From JANPJV01 sp031425695 (GTDB taxonomy: Bacteria > Pseudomonadota > Gammaproteobacteria > Xanthomonadales > SZUA-5): DNA of 64,000 nucleotides. Shown one piece after another: positions 52,285-61,150 of the stretch. The stretch is taken from NCBI GenBank assembly GCA_031425695.1, contig JANPJV010000301.1, forward strand, positions 19,052 through 83,051, written 5' to 3'. The notes under the pieces are model-generated. The model worked only from the letters and a program-made list of their open reading frames with translations. It had not been told where the DNA came from and made no database searches. Numbering within the stretch: the first letter of the stretch is position 1; each line of letters opens with the position of its first letter. A program made the position numbers and the translations under genes.

Positions 52285-55260
52285 TCAACTCCCCTCGAAA
52301 CCGCCGGCAAAGATGCGATCTGGGTCCAGCGCGATGATGTTGTTCTGCCCGTTGGTGTCGAGGAAATCAAAGGCGGGCAGCGCGTGTACTTCAACTCCGC
52401 GCAGCGCCACGGCGAGATTTGCGACCCATTGGACATCGCAATGCGCACTGGAACCCGCTGCGAGATTGAAGCTGCCGCGCGCTCCGAACGGTTGCAGGTC
52501 GGCTCCGGCCAGCATGCTGCTGGTGCAATCGTAGCCCGCGATTGCGCCGCTGTCGGTGGCGTCGATTCCCCAGCGGATTTGGGTGGCCAGCTGCGAGGAG
52601 TTTGTGACCTCCACGTGGAAGCCGTCGGCGGTGCGCTCAACTGCGAGTGCAATGTCTCCCCCCAACGCAGCGGCCGGGGCGCGAATACCGCCCGCTTCGG
52701 TGTTGGTCAAGAAATGGGAGCCGGACACCGGGCCGGTGTAGGCAAAGCCGGCGCCGTCGGCGGCAGTAAAGAACCGTTGACCGTGCCCGTCGCCACCAAA
52801 CACGGAGCGATGCGCCTCGGTCTCTGAGGAGATCCAATGCACGCCGCGCAGTGCACCGGTAGCAGCGTCGATTCGTGCCACAGCGACCTCCAGAGATCCC
52901 GTCCCCGAAATCGATGGCGCGCTGGTCGTCGAGCGCGCATGCGCGCACAAGAGATCCGGGCCGACCTGTTTCAGATATGCGCGGCAACCCGCAGTTGCGC
53001 CTGGCGGCAACGGCTCGCTGTCCTCCCAATCGATGGTGCCCGTGGCGCCATCAAAACGCACGCGACGACGCTCGTGGTCGGCCAGCTCGAATACGGAAGT
53101 TCGAAGTTCCACCACCAAATCGCCATCGAGGGTCGTGGTCGTCGCAAGCACGATCGCCTCGCGCGAACTTCGCAGGAGAATCGATCGCTCCCATAGCATT
53201 CCCACGCCCGGCCGACGCAGTTGCACGATGAGTTGGCTCTGTCTCCCCACCAGTTGGGTACGAACGGACCAGACGTCTTCACTGCCGCCCCTGTCCAAGG
53301 GCAAGGCTGCGCTATTTCCCGTACCCAGCGTGCGTGCGTTGCCAGTCTGCGGATCGAGCAGGAGCAGCTCGGAAGCATCGGATGAAACCAGGCGCCCGCC
53401 GTCTGTCCGTGAGAAGAAGCCGCCACGTGGCAGCACCTGATCCAATGCCACCTGCCCGGTCGCTGACAGGCTCAACACGTGCGCTCCCGCCGAAGTCGCG
53501 AGCGCATAAACGGCATGGCTGTCGGGCGTCAGCGATGCCGACAGCACACCGCGCAGGGTGGGATCAAAAAACTCGCGCTGATCGACATATACATCCTGGC
53601 CAGTCGCATTCGAGATCAGCCGCAGATGGACCCGCCAATTGGAAAGGCCTCCGCTTGGCAGAGACTGGGAGGCGAAGACCAGTGTGTGCTGATCGTTGGC
53701 AAGGAAAGTGGTGGTTCCGATGACCTGCCAGTCGATGGTTCTTTGCCAGCGCACCTGTCCCGTCAGCAGATCGCGCAGCGTCAAGTACGTGCGGTATGGA
53801 TGAATCGTGCGATCAAGCGTGCCCTGCAGCACGCCCGCAGCGGTATGCGCGAGGATCTGTGTTTCAACCGGCACTGCCAGATCACCCGGCACGATGTCCG
53901 CTCGCGTGTTACCGGTTTGAGTGACGGTGTAGACAGCCGATTCATAGCTGTTCTCGACCGATACCTTTGCCAGGTGCAACGCGAAGGCCGCAGTTCCATC
54001 GGTAGCCAGATGCGGGACCAACGCATCCGGAAAATTTGTATTCGGATAGGTCACTGACAGCGGACGGTCGTGCTGGTACAGCTCTACGCCATTGGCAAGA
54101 TCGACGCCCGTGATCCGGGCAGTGCCGACCGCCACTGGTGAGCTCACATAGGCCGCGTGAGTGGGCGTAACGGCGAGACGGACCGCGCGCTGGGACAGGC
54201 CAAAGTTTCCATGCACGCTGCCGGTGCCTTCGTCAGCGATGAACAGGCGTGGCCCCGTGTCGGCCAGCGACCCCGCGAACACCAGCTGGCCCGTGCCCGT
54301 TCGCTCGAGCACACGCTCCCCCGTGCAGGCGGGGATGCTGGATTGCCAGACTGCCGCGCCCGCGACCGGCCAGCGCGAGACGCCGCAGATTGCGAGCGCT
54401 GGATCGCCAGCCGGCACCCGCGTCATCAGGAATACTTCGTCGCTGCCAGCTTTTGGCTGGAACGCGCGCACCTCGGTGTTGGCGCCGAGGCGGCCGTTCC
54501 AGGCGGCATAAGTCGACGACTGCAGATTAGCGTCGAGTCTCAACCAGCCGGCGCGCGAAACCACGTGCAGGCTGGCCGGGCCCAGCCAGACGGCGAAGGG
54601 CGCGGATGACCAGGCGGCGGTTGCACGCGTCGCGGGGAGTATGGAGGTCGAGCCGTCGACTGCGGGTCGATCCGCGCGGGCTTCGACCCGCCCGTCGCTG
54701 CGGCGCACGCGCAGGATGCGCATCTGCGTCCCGTTGACCACCGCGTATAGATCGCCGCCATTGGGGGCTTCCAGGACGCTGCCCGACACCTCGTCCAAGG
54801 TTTCCATGGACAAGATGCCACCCACGGGGACGGTCCATGCCCACGAGCCATCAGCGCCAACCAGTGTCAGATGCGGACGAAACTTTAGAACCGTCGAACC
54901 GGCTACCAGGTCGGTACTGAGAATCAGCACGCTGCCATCGAGCAATTGACGCGCTGCCAGCGCCTGCACCATGTGCCGGCGCTCGGCCAGGATCGAGCGA
55001 CTCTGTCCATTCGGCCCAATCCACGCCAGCCCGCCAGTAGCACTGGTCTGCAGGAGTACCTGCGGAAATGGCGTCCCGCCCTCGATCACCAGGGACGCAT
55101 TCGCATCCGGACAGCGGTCCAGCGCGTAATTGTCCAACGAGAGACAGGCATCCGCCTTGCGCATCGCCACCGGCGCATCGCGCCAGACAATCGCCTCGTT
55201 GGCGATCGCGACGTGCGCCGTCAGCACGCAAGCGGCAACCATCATCAGCAAATGGAACAT
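52285..55260 (-). CDS. large exported protein with F-x-GGFE C-terminal tail
   Basis: A 991-residue exported protein (leader MFHLLMMVAACVLTAHVAIA). The body has many strand-rich, Gly/Asp-containing repeats of roughly 40-60 residues (LLLLDPQTGNARTLGTGNS, LRDLLTGQVRWQRTIDWQVI, RIDAATGALRGVHWISSETE) that look like PQQ-type beta-propeller blades. A small C-terminal domain (about 860-960) with paired cysteines follows, and the protein ends DPDRIFAGGFEGS, a tail found on many secreted proteins of this order. No catalytic motif is seen. It is probably displayed or released, but the cargo role is unknown. Confidence 0.7.
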   Translation of the reverse strand: MFHLLMMVAACVLTAHVAIANEAIVWRDAPVAMRKADACLSLDNYALDRCPDANASLVIEGGTPFPQVLLQTSATGGLAWIGPNGQSRSILAERRHMVQALAARQLLDGSVLILSTDLVAGSTVLKFRPHLTLVGADGSWAWTVPVGGILSMETLDEVSGSVLEAPNGGDLYAVVNGTQMRILRVRRSDGRVEARADRPAVDGSTSILPATRATAAWSSAPFAVWLGPASLHVVSRAGWLRLDANLQSSTYAAWNGRLGANTEVRAFQPKAGSDEVFLMTRVPAGDPALAICGVSRWPVAGAAVWQSSIPACTGERVLERTGTGQLVFAGSLADTGPRLFIADEGTGSVHGNFGLSQRAVRLAVTPTHAAYVSSPVAVGTARITGVDLANGVELYQHDRPLSVTYPNTNFPDALVPHLATDGTAAFALHLAKVSVENSYESAVYTVTQTGNTRADIVPGDLAVPVETQILAHTAAGVLQGTLDRTIHPYRTYLTLRDLLTGQVRWQRTIDWQVIGTTTFLANDQHTLVFASQSLPSGGLSNWRVHLRLISNATGQDVYVDQREFFDPTLRGVLSASLTPDSHAVYALATSAGAHVLSLSATGQVALDQVLPRGGFFSRTDGGRLVSSDASELLLLDPQTGNARTLGTGNSAALPLDRGGSEDVWSVRTQLVGRQSQLIVQLRRPGVGMLWERSILLRSSREAIVLATTTTLDGDLVVELRTSVFELADHERRRVRFDGATGTIDWEDSEPLPPGATAGCRAYLKQVGPDLLCAHARSTTSAPSISGTGSLEVAVARIDAATGALRGVHWISSETEAHRSVFGGDGHGQRFFTAADGAGFAYTGPVSGSHFLTNTEAGGIRAPAAALGGDIALAVERTADGFHVEVTNSSQLATQIRWGIDATDSGAIAGYDCTSSMLAGADLQPFGARGSFNLAAGSSAHCDVQWVANLAVALRGVEVHALPAFDFLDTNGQNNIIALDPDRIFAGGFEGS

Positions 55261-55357
55261 GGATCCCCGGACGCTACGGATCGTGGTGCGAGCACTCTAG
55301 CAAAGGGTGGACGCTGGCCTGCGGTGTGGCCGTCGTGCTCAGGGGCGAACAGGTGGC

Positions 55358-56580
55358 TCAAACCGCCGCTGGCTTCGGCTCGACAAGCGCCTCCGAGGGC
55401 GGGCTGTCGCCGGCACTGGTGCGGTTGCGGCCGGCGTTCTTGGCGCGATAGAGCGCCCGGTCGGCAGCTTCGATCCATTCGCGCAGGCCGAGGTTGCCGT
55501 CCGGGGCCTGGGCCAGGCCGATGCTGAGCGAGCTGCGCAGACCCGGCACGCGTTGAAACTGCAGCTGTTCCACGGCATTGCGCACGCGCTCGGCGGCGCC
55601 CATGGCCGCGTCGATGCCGAGCGGCAGCACGACGACGAATTCGTCGCCGCCGAGCCGGCCGTGCCCCTCGGTTGCCACATGCTTGCGCGTCAGTGCGGCG
55701 ATCTCGCGCAGGACATCGTCACCGACGGCGTGGCCGTAGCGATCGTTGACCTCCTTGAAGCGATCGATGTCGATCAACATCAGCGTCGCCGCCACGCCTT
55801 CCGCGTGGTGCTTTTTCAAGAGCGCCTCGGCCTGCGACTCCCAGTGGTGGCGACTGCCGAGCCCGGTCAGGGCATCGGTGCGACTGAATTGCTGCAATTG
55901 CAGGTTCTGGCTCTGCACCCGGCGCACCAGCTTGTAGGTGCTCAAGCTGACCGCGAGCGTATGGATGATCATGATCGGCAGCGATGCCAGCACCACCGTC
56001 ATGCTCGTTTCCGGCGCATAGGCGAAGCCGGTGAGCATGCCGACGCCGAGCGCACGGCAATCAGGCCAGGCAGCGAGCGCAACCACAGGCCGCGAACGCC
56101 GGAGTTCACTTTGTCGGCGGTCACGACCGTGAGCAGTACTGCCGACGGCAGCACATTGAAGTGCATCAATGGCACCCAGCTGCCCGCGATCATCGAGTCG
56201 ATCACGAAATTGCGCAGCTCGGCCTTGAAGGGATCGCGACTGCGGATCGCGTGCAAATAGGCCAGGTGCGGCCACAACACGCCCGTGAACACGACCCACG
56301 CCCAATTCACCCAATGGGCATCCCGCTCCATCAATACCGCTGCCAGCGGCAACATCGCCAGGCCCATGCCGAGGGTGCGGAATCGATAGGTTCGCCGCGG
56401 CAGCGAGCTCAGGCTGCCGGGGCGAATGGAATCGGCGCTGGCCGACGCTGGCGTCGTCAAGCCCATGCGCAGCGGACGGAATTCCGCGACCGCGCGTGCG
56501 CGCGTGGGCCGGCTGCCCCATTGGGTTGAGCTGTCTTTGCGTCGACCATCTTGGCGCGACCTGTCGTGCTTCAAATTCAT
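55358..56580 (-). pseudogene. MASE2-GGDEF diguanylate cyclase with a one-base frameshift
   Basis: Together the two frames encode a membrane-bound diguanylate cyclase. From the ATG at 56580 one frame gives the MASE2 sensor (RTLGMGLAMLPLAAVLMERD, WPHLAYLHAIRSRDPFKAEL, HFNVLPSAVLLTVVTADKV, LWLRSLPGLIA). After about 56055 the coding sequence continues in another frame with the last MASE2 helix, a linker (RTDALTGLGSRHHW) and a GGDEF domain with intact RLGGDEF and no RxxD inhibition site upstream. One base appears to be missing in GCCGTGCGCTC (minus strand), where GCCGGTGCGCTC-like sequence would join the frames. It is either a real null mutation or a sequencing error. Confidence 0.85.
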
Positions 56581-56691
56581 TGTAGCGACGCGTGCCGAGC
56601 CGTGTGTGTGCTGGCAGTAACGCACCGTAGCGCGGAGTCGGGTGTGCGTGCGTGCCTCCGAGCCGTTTGGCTGAAAGCGGGTCCGCGAGCG

Positions 56692-57441
56692 TCAACCCCT
56701 GCGCGGAGGGTCCGGCAACTCCGGGTACTGACTGCGGACATGGGCGCGGTAGGTCTCGGCCAGGTACCAGATCAGCAGCAGCGGCGATCCGAGTATCGAC
56801 AACCAGGACAGGACGAAGACGATCGCATACGCTTGGTCATTGCCCGATTGCTGTTCCGGCCGGATCCCGGACATGATCGAGAACACCACGTGTTCGAGAT
56901 TGAGCACGCTCAAGGTCACGATGATCAACGCCATGGGCAGCAGCATGGCGATCGCGGCTGCCGACGGACTGAGCCTCGCGACGCGCAGCAGGAAGACGAC
57001 CAGCAAGGCAATGCGCCAGATGGCGACGATTCCAAGGAACCAGGCATTGGCCGCCTGCGCAGCGGGCAGCGTCAGGAAGCGCTCGACCGGAATGGCGTAG
57101 AGCAAGGCCGGTGGCGACGTGAGGGTGACGAACAGCAGCACATTTCGATAACTCCAGTGACGTGGGCGCAGTGGCCAGACCAACAGGCGCAGCACGAGTG
57201 CCAGCAGCAGCACGTAGGCGAGCGAACCCAGGCCTAGGCGTTGGTACCAATCCGGCGCCGGGTGGTCCCAGTAACGTCCGATTCCCGCAAGCCAGGTGCA
57301 GGCGAGTCCGAACACCAGGTACGCCCGCCAGTGCTGGACCATCGCCGCACTCGGAGCGCGGAAGGTCAGCAATCGCCACTCATCGCGAAGGATGGTCAAG
57401 AGCACTTGCTGCGCAATCCAATGCCGTCGTGGCAATAGCAT
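56692..57441 (-). CDS. polytopic membrane protein (Yip1-like)
   Basis: A 249-residue membrane protein with about five or six hydrophobic segments (LVFGLACTWLAGIG, LAYVLLLALVLRLLVW, VLLFVTLTSPPALLYAIPVE, IVAIWRIALLVVFLLRVA, AAIAMLLPMALIIVTLSVLN, AIVFVLSWLSILGSPLLLIW). The pattern with a TSPP and a central NAWFLGIVAIWR stretch is like that of Yip1/DUF1282-type proteins. The function is unknown. It starts at 57441 and is divergent from the acetyltransferase gene; 101 bases lie between the starts. Confidence 0.65.
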   Translation of the reverse strand: MLLPRRHWIAQQVLLTILRDEWRLLTFRAPSAAMVQHWRAYLVFGLACTWLAGIGRYWDHPAPDWYQRLGLGSLAYVLLLALVLRLLVWPLRPRHWSYRNVLLFVTLTSPPALLYAIPVERFLTLPAAQAANAWFLGIVAIWRIALLVVFLLRVARLSPSAAAIAMLLPMALIIVTLSVLNLEHVVFSIMSGIRPEQQSGNDQAYAIVFVLSWLSILGSPLLLIWYLAETYRAHVRSQYPELPDPPRRG

Positions 57442-57542
57442 GGCTGAGTTTCGCCTCGAACGAGTGGCCTGGGGCGGCCGGGCGGGCGTAGCCTGATTTG
57501 TGTAGGGTGCAGGGCGAAAACGCCACGCTTACCGGGATTCGC

Positions 57543-58118
57543 ATGCTGTCCATACGCAAGGCTGGAGCGGCCGATGCAGCCGCGTTGGCGGTGCTCGCCG
57601 AGAGCACCTTTCGCGAGACTTTCGGCGCGGCGAATTCGCCCGAGGACATGGATGAGCATTGCCGGGGCAGTTACGGCGCATCCATCCAGGCGATTGAAAT
57701 CGCCAATCCCGCGCAGCTCACTCTCCTGGTGGATAGCAGTGGGCAACTTTGTGGATTCGCACAGCTGCGCTGGAGCGTCCGGCCCGCCAGTGTCGGAGGC
57801 GAGTCGCCCGGCGAGATCCAACGGTTCTACGTGGCGCCTGCCTGGCATGGACAGGGGATAGCGCCGCAGCTCATGGCGCGTTGTCTTGCGGAATTTGCCG
57901 ATAAGGCTTCGGACGTTGTCTGGCTGGGCGTATGGGAGAACAATCCGCGTGCACTGGCCTTCTACCGGAAGTCGGGATTTGCCGAAGTGGGCGAACAGGT
58001 TTTCGCGGTGGGCGCCGACCTGCAGCGAGATCTCCTGATGTCACGCCAGGTTCCAACGCGGTCGAAGGAGCCCGGAGTCGTGCACCCAGGAGCGGAACCA
58101 GCCCCGCCGCGACACTGA
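57543..58118 (+). CDS. GNAT-family N-acetyltransferase
   Basis: A 191-residue acetyltransferase. The acetyl-CoA site is seen in IQRFYVAPAWHGQGIAPQLM (the Q-x-x-G-x-G/A pattern), followed by WLGVWENNPRALAFYRKSGF. The N-terminal LSIRKAGAADAAALAVLAES is the usual first strand and helix. Similar proteins act on small amines, amino acids or peptides. ATG at 57543 is preferred; an in-frame TTG at 57498 is possible. The last 20 residues (SRQVPTRSKEPGV onward) extend beyond the fold. No substrate can be inferred from neighbours. Confidence 0.85.
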   Translation: MLSIRKAGAADAAALAVLAESTFRETFGAANSPEDMDEHCRGSYGASIQAIEIANPAQLTLLVDSSGQLCGFAQLRWSVRPASVGGESPGEIQRFYVAPAWHGQGIAPQLMARCLAEFADKASDVVWLGVWENNPRALAFYRKSGFAEVGEQVFAVGADLQRDLLMSRQVPTRSKEPGVVHPGAEPAPPRH

Positions 58119-58156
58119 TTGCACTTGGTCTGCGAGAGTCTGTTGCGCGACGTGTC

Positions 58157-58603
58157 GTGGCATTCAGCGAAGAGGTCAGCCAGGTGTTTGCTGCGAAAGA
58201 GCCGATGGTAAGCGCAACGATCTCCCAAGGGTCCGGGGGAGTTCGCTGCGAGCTCATATTGCGGAACGCAAAGTCGCCGCACTTCCTGACGACGCTGGAG
58301 CTTCCGCGCGGATGGGCCGAGGAGGTTGCGCTCGGCGTGCCGTCGGCTTTCAGTGTTCAACCATTGCCGGTCGAGGGGATGGATCCGAAGTGGGTCGAGG
58401 AATGGAATCGGAAGACTTGGCGTCTGGTCGGGTGCATGGAATTGGTGCCGAACGTGGCTGCGCGCCTGTTTTTTCCGGCAAGACTTCCCCTGGTGCCTGA
58501 CTTGGTCATCAATGGCCAGTTCCAGGACACGCGACGGCCCGGTGGAACGGTCGGGTTTTTTCGCGCGAGTCATGCAGAATTTGGGGCGAAGGCGCCTGGC
58601 TAG
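58157..58603 (+). CDS. hypothetical protein
   Basis: About 148 residues from GTG at 58157 (VAFSEEVSQVFAAKEPMVSA), continuing with well-formed, soluble-looking sequence (LILRNAKSPHFLTTLELPRG, WRLVGCMELVPNVAARLFFP). The frame is open upstream into the acetyltransferase gene, so the true start is uncertain and the gene could be a truncated piece of a longer one. Composition looks coding. I do not recognise a family. Confidence 0.45.
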   Translation: MAFSEEVSQVFAAKEPMVSATISQGSGGVRCELILRNAKSPHFLTTLELPRGWAEEVALGVPSAFSVQPLPVEGMDPKWVEEWNRKTWRLVGCMELVPNVAARLFFPARLPLVPDLVINGQFQDTRRPGGTVGFFRASHAEFGAKAPG

Positions 58604-58664
58604 AGGCCGACTGCTGCCGTGAATGGAGTGCTCGCCTGAGCTTGCGACGAGCGCCGCCGGCCCT

Positions 58665-58743
58665 GTAGCCCGGGTAAGCCACAGGCGCACCCGGGGCGAT
58701 TCCGCGAGCCCGTTCCCGGGTGCGCTTCGCTTACCCGGGCTAC
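58665..58743. repeat. GTAGCCCGGGTAAGC long inverted repeat
   Basis: Outer arms GTAGCCCGGGTAAGC (58665-58679) and GCTTACCCGGGCTAC (58729-58743), inner arms GCGCACCCGGG and CCCGGGTGCGC. The whole element folds into one long cruciform-capable hairpin. Repeats of this sequence are common between genes in gamma- and betaproteobacteria. It lies between the hypothetical gene and the convergent aquaporin gene and may serve both as transcript end. Confidence 0.8.
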
Positions 58744-58774
58744 GAGGAGCGGGGGGGCCGTTCGTCGAGGACGA

Positions 58775-59449
58775 TCACCCGTTCCGCCCCACGCCGAGCA
58801 TGCGCATGCACCAAATCGCGAGCACCGCACCGATCACCTGCGCGAGCATGAATGCTGGTGCGTCGACGGGCGCGATGCCTGCGAAGCTGTCACTGAGCGT
58901 GCGTGCGAGGGTGACGGCGGGGTTGGCGAAGGAGGTCGATGCCGTGAACCAGTAGGCGGCGGTGATGTAGCAGGCGACCAGCCCCGCGACGGCCGCCGCA
59001 CGCTGGCGGACGCCCAACACGATCGTCAACAGCAGTCCGGCCGTGGCGATGATCTCGCTCAGCCACAGGCCGCCGCCCGCGCGGTGCTTGCTGCTGAGAT
59101 TGATTGCGGCGAGGTCGAACATCAGGTTCGCGAGCATGACGCCGAGGATCGCGCCGATGACTTGCGCGCCGATGTAGGCGAGCGTCTCGCGACCGCGCAA
59201 GGCGCCCTGCCACCACTCGAACACGGACACGATGGGATTGAGGTGTGCACCGGAGCGCGGGCCGAGTGTCGAGATCAGCACGTAAAGACCAGTGCCGGTC
59301 GCGATCGCATTGGCCAGTAATGCAATCGCCACGTTCCCGTCCGAAAGGCGCTCGCCCATGATCCCGGAGCCGACCACGATGGCGAGCAGCGCCGCGCTGC
59401 CAAGGCCTTCCGCAAAGCAGCGCTGCGCGAGCGGGACCGGGGCGCTCAT
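58775..59449 (-). CDS. aquaglyceroporin-type channel in the ars operon (AqpS-like)
   Basis: A 224-residue MIP-family channel with six membrane helices and two half-helix motifs. The second is standard (FANPAVTLAR, NPA at 176-178); the first reads HLNPIVS (71-73), with Ile for Ala. The start (ATG 59449) overlaps the stop of arsC by four bases. In rhizobia an aquaglyceroporin (AqpS) replaces the arsenite pump: ArsC makes As(III), which leaves through the channel down its gradient. The gene order here suggests the same route. No arsB or acr3 lies in the window. Confidence 0.85.
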   Translation of the reverse strand: MSAPVPLAQRCFAEGLGSAALLAIVVGSGIMGERLSDGNVAIALLANAIATGTGLYVLISTLGPRSGAHLNPIVSVFEWWQGALRGRETLAYIGAQVIGAILGVMLANLMFDLAAINLSSKHRAGGGLWLSEIIATAGLLLTIVLGVRQRAAAVAGLVACYITAAYWFTASTSFANPAVTLARTLSDSFAGIAPVDAPAFMLAQVIGAVLAIWCMRMLGVGRNG

Positions 59450-59946
59450 GGCAGGCTTTTTCCGATGGCTGCCAGGCGCGCGCGGAGTTCGGTTGCGGGC
59501 AACATTTCCACAGGCAGAGCGATCAGTTGCTCGATGCGATGACGAATGATGCGATGAGCATTGGCGAATGCCGTGGCCTTTTCGGCATCGCTGCCGGTGA
59601 CTGCAGCAGGATCGGGCAAGCCCCAGTGCGTGAGCACGAAATCGCCAAAGAAGGCCGGGCAGGATTCCGCGGCCGCGCTGTCGCAGACGGTCACGACGAT
59701 GTCCAGTGGCGGCGCCTGCGGGCCGGAAAACTCGTCCCACGACTTGCTGCGAAAACCGCTCACCGGCATCTCGCTGGCGGCGAGCTGGCCCAGTGCAAAC
59801 GGATTGACCCGACCGGTTGGCTGGCTGCCCGCGCTATAGGCGATGAAGCGCCCGCCACCGAGCACGTTGAGCGTCGCCTCCGAGAGCACGCTGCGGGCGG
59901 AGTTCCCGGTGCACACGAACAGGACGTGGAAAGGCGGTGCGTGCAT
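59446..59946 (-). CDS. arsC: arsenate reductase ArsC, low-molecular-weight phosphatase type
   Basis: A 166-residue protein of the LMW tyrosine phosphatase fold. The P-loop Cys12-x5-Arg18 (VCTGNSARS) opens the fold and the redox pair Cys88/Cys96 (VTVCDSAAAESCPAF) is the one used by thioredoxin-coupled arsenate reductases. The general acid is probably Asp in HWGLPDPA. It reduces arsenate to arsenite. ATG at 59946 has CGAGG at good distance; an in-frame ATG at 59976 overlaps the arsR stop and is possible. It is coupled to the aquaporin gene downstream. Confidence 0.9.
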   Translation of the reverse strand: MHAPPFHVLFVCTGNSARSVLSEATLNVLGGGRFIAYSAGSQPTGRVNPFALGQLAASEMPVSGFRSKSWDEFSGPQAPPLDIVVTVCDSAAAESCPAFFGDFVLTHWGLPDPAAVTGSDAEKATAFANAHRIIRHRIEQLIALPVEMLPATELRARLAAIGKSLP

Positions 59947-59972
59947 GTCGAAACCTCGGGTCGTGGTTGGGG

Positions 59973-60332
59973 TCATTTGCGGCGGGCCGGAACGCAAGCC
60001 GGTGCGGCGGGCGCGCATTGCGCGGCCTCTCCTGCGCAGCAGTTCTCGAGCAGATAGCCGGCCAGTGCCTGCACCGCCCCGATCTGCGCCCGATAGCGAA
60101 TGCTGCGACCGCTGTGCTCGCTGCTGACAAGCCCGGCATGCAGCAGCGTCTTGAGATGGAAAGACAGCAGCGCTGGCGCGATACCGAGAGCGTCGACGAG
60201 CTCGGTGGGTGTCGACCCATCTGGAGCCAGCTCAACGAGCTTGCGAAAAATCTCGAGGCGCGACTCTTGGGCCAACGCTGCCAGCGCAGCGATGGCAGTT
60301 GGCGCATCCAGCTCAGCACTCGTCGTGGACAT
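59973..60332 (-). CDS. arsR: ArsR-family repressor
   Basis: A 119-residue winged-helix repressor (LAQESRLEIFRKLVELAPDG, then the recognition helix PALLSFHLKTLLHAGLV and SIRYRAQ). Instead of the ELCVC motif in the DNA-binding helix, it has cysteines near the C-terminus (ENCCAGEAAQC), the layout of ArsR proteins that bind As(III) in a C-terminal site. It would release the operon when arsenite binds. A dyad AATTCAA-N6-TTGAATT lies 24 bases before its start. Confidence 0.9.
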   Translation of the reverse strand: MSTTSAELDAPTAIAALAALAQESRLEIFRKLVELAPDGSTPTELVDALGIAPALLSFHLKTLLHAGLVSSEHSGRSIRYRAQIGAVQALAGYLLENCCAGEAAQCAPAAPACVPARRK

Positions 60333-60356
60333 GGGTTGCGCCCGGTTGCAGGTGTT

Positions 60357-60384
60357 AATTCAATGATACTTGAATTATTGAATT
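60357..60384. promoter_or_regulatory. ArsR operator region
   Basis: AATTCAA (60357-60363), six bases, TTGAATT (60370-60376): a perfect dyad, with a third half-site TTGAATT-like block (ATTGAATT) right after. It is an AT-rich island in GC-rich surroundings just before arsR, as ArsR operators overlapping the promoter usually are. Confidence 0.75.
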
Positions 60385-60417
60385 AGGAGCTAACGAGTCG
60401 CGCTTCGCTCAGCTTTT

Positions 60418-60502
60418 GTGGGAGCAGCCGTGGCTGCGGTGTTTTGCTCGGCTTCTGAAGTTGCAAGCTGAGCAGGCGCATCGCGGCTATGGCCGCTCCC
60501 AC
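60418..60502. repeat. Inverted pair of GTGGGAGC repeats
   Basis: GTGGGAGCAGCCGTGGCTGC (from 60418) and its inverted relative ending GGCCGCTCCCAC at 60502. Each has an inner GCAGCC/GGCTGC- or GCGGCT/AGCC-type hairpin and a GTGG foot. A second pair is at 63847-63932. It fills most of the gap between arsR and the DUF3703 gene. Confidence 0.75.
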
Positions 60503-60531
60503 GAGAGCACAGACTCCTGGGGCCCTGTTGC

Positions 60532-60951
60532 TCAGTCCAGAACCGCAACCGCCACGCCCGCAAGCACGGCATAAATCGCTACCCGCACTCCCACGTCATG
60601 CCAGACGTTGAAGTCGCCAAGCACCTCGCGCAGATCGTCCGGGAGGTCCATCGGCTTGAGCGCGGAAACGTTGGCGCCGCCGGTGTTGCCCTTTGGAATC
60701 CAACCGAGGAGGAAGCCCGGGATCGTCGCGGTGAGGCGCATGACCTGACCTACGCTCTCGCCGGCGTCGCGGCGACGTACGCCGATGCGCAGCATGTGCG
60801 CATGGGTGACGAGGTGCGGGACGAGGTGACGTTGGCCAAGGACATGCGCACGCTCGAGCGCGGCGAAGGCGGCATCGAGATCATCGCGCGCAAGCGCCGA
60901 TTTCGCGTTCGTCATTGCCGACTCGTACGCCAGGCGGATGGTCTTTTTCAT
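60532..60951 (-). CDS. DUF3703 protein
   Basis: A 139-residue protein matching DUF3703: DAAFAALERAHVLGQRHLVP, THAHMLRIGVRRRDAGESVG, TATIPGFLLGWIPKGNTGGA and PMDLPDDLREVL. It ends in a hydrophobic segment (VRVAIYAVLAGVAVAVL) that may anchor it to the membrane. Members often sit in arsenic or other metal-resistance clusters, as here, 199 bases upstream of arsR on the same strand, but the function is not known. The start at 60951 opens MKKTIRLAYE. Confidence 0.8.
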   Translation of the reverse strand: MKKTIRLAYESAMTNAKSALARDDLDAAFAALERAHVLGQRHLVPHLVTHAHMLRIGVRRRDAGESVGQVMRLTATIPGFLLGWIPKGNTGGANVSALKPMDLPDDLREVLGDFNVWHDVGVRVAIYAVLAGVAVAVLD

Positions 60952-61150
60952 GCAGCCGGATTCCCATGCGAAGCTTGCGCATTCTGCAAGACCTGTTCCT
61001 GATCCGTCGCAGCCAAGCGCAGGGCGCAGCCCTTACTCTGTGTTCAACGGAGCTGCAGGCAGTAGTTGAGCCCGGCGGCTCCGATCCGAAGCCAGCGACC
61101 TCTTGGGGAGGCCGCGCGCTGATCGTTCCATCACCAGGGGGGGAAGTCTC

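Noticed and set aside
58775..59740. Longer N-terminus for the aquaporin
   Set aside because: The extension lies inside arsC in another frame and has no coding character; ATG at 59449 begins the first helix.
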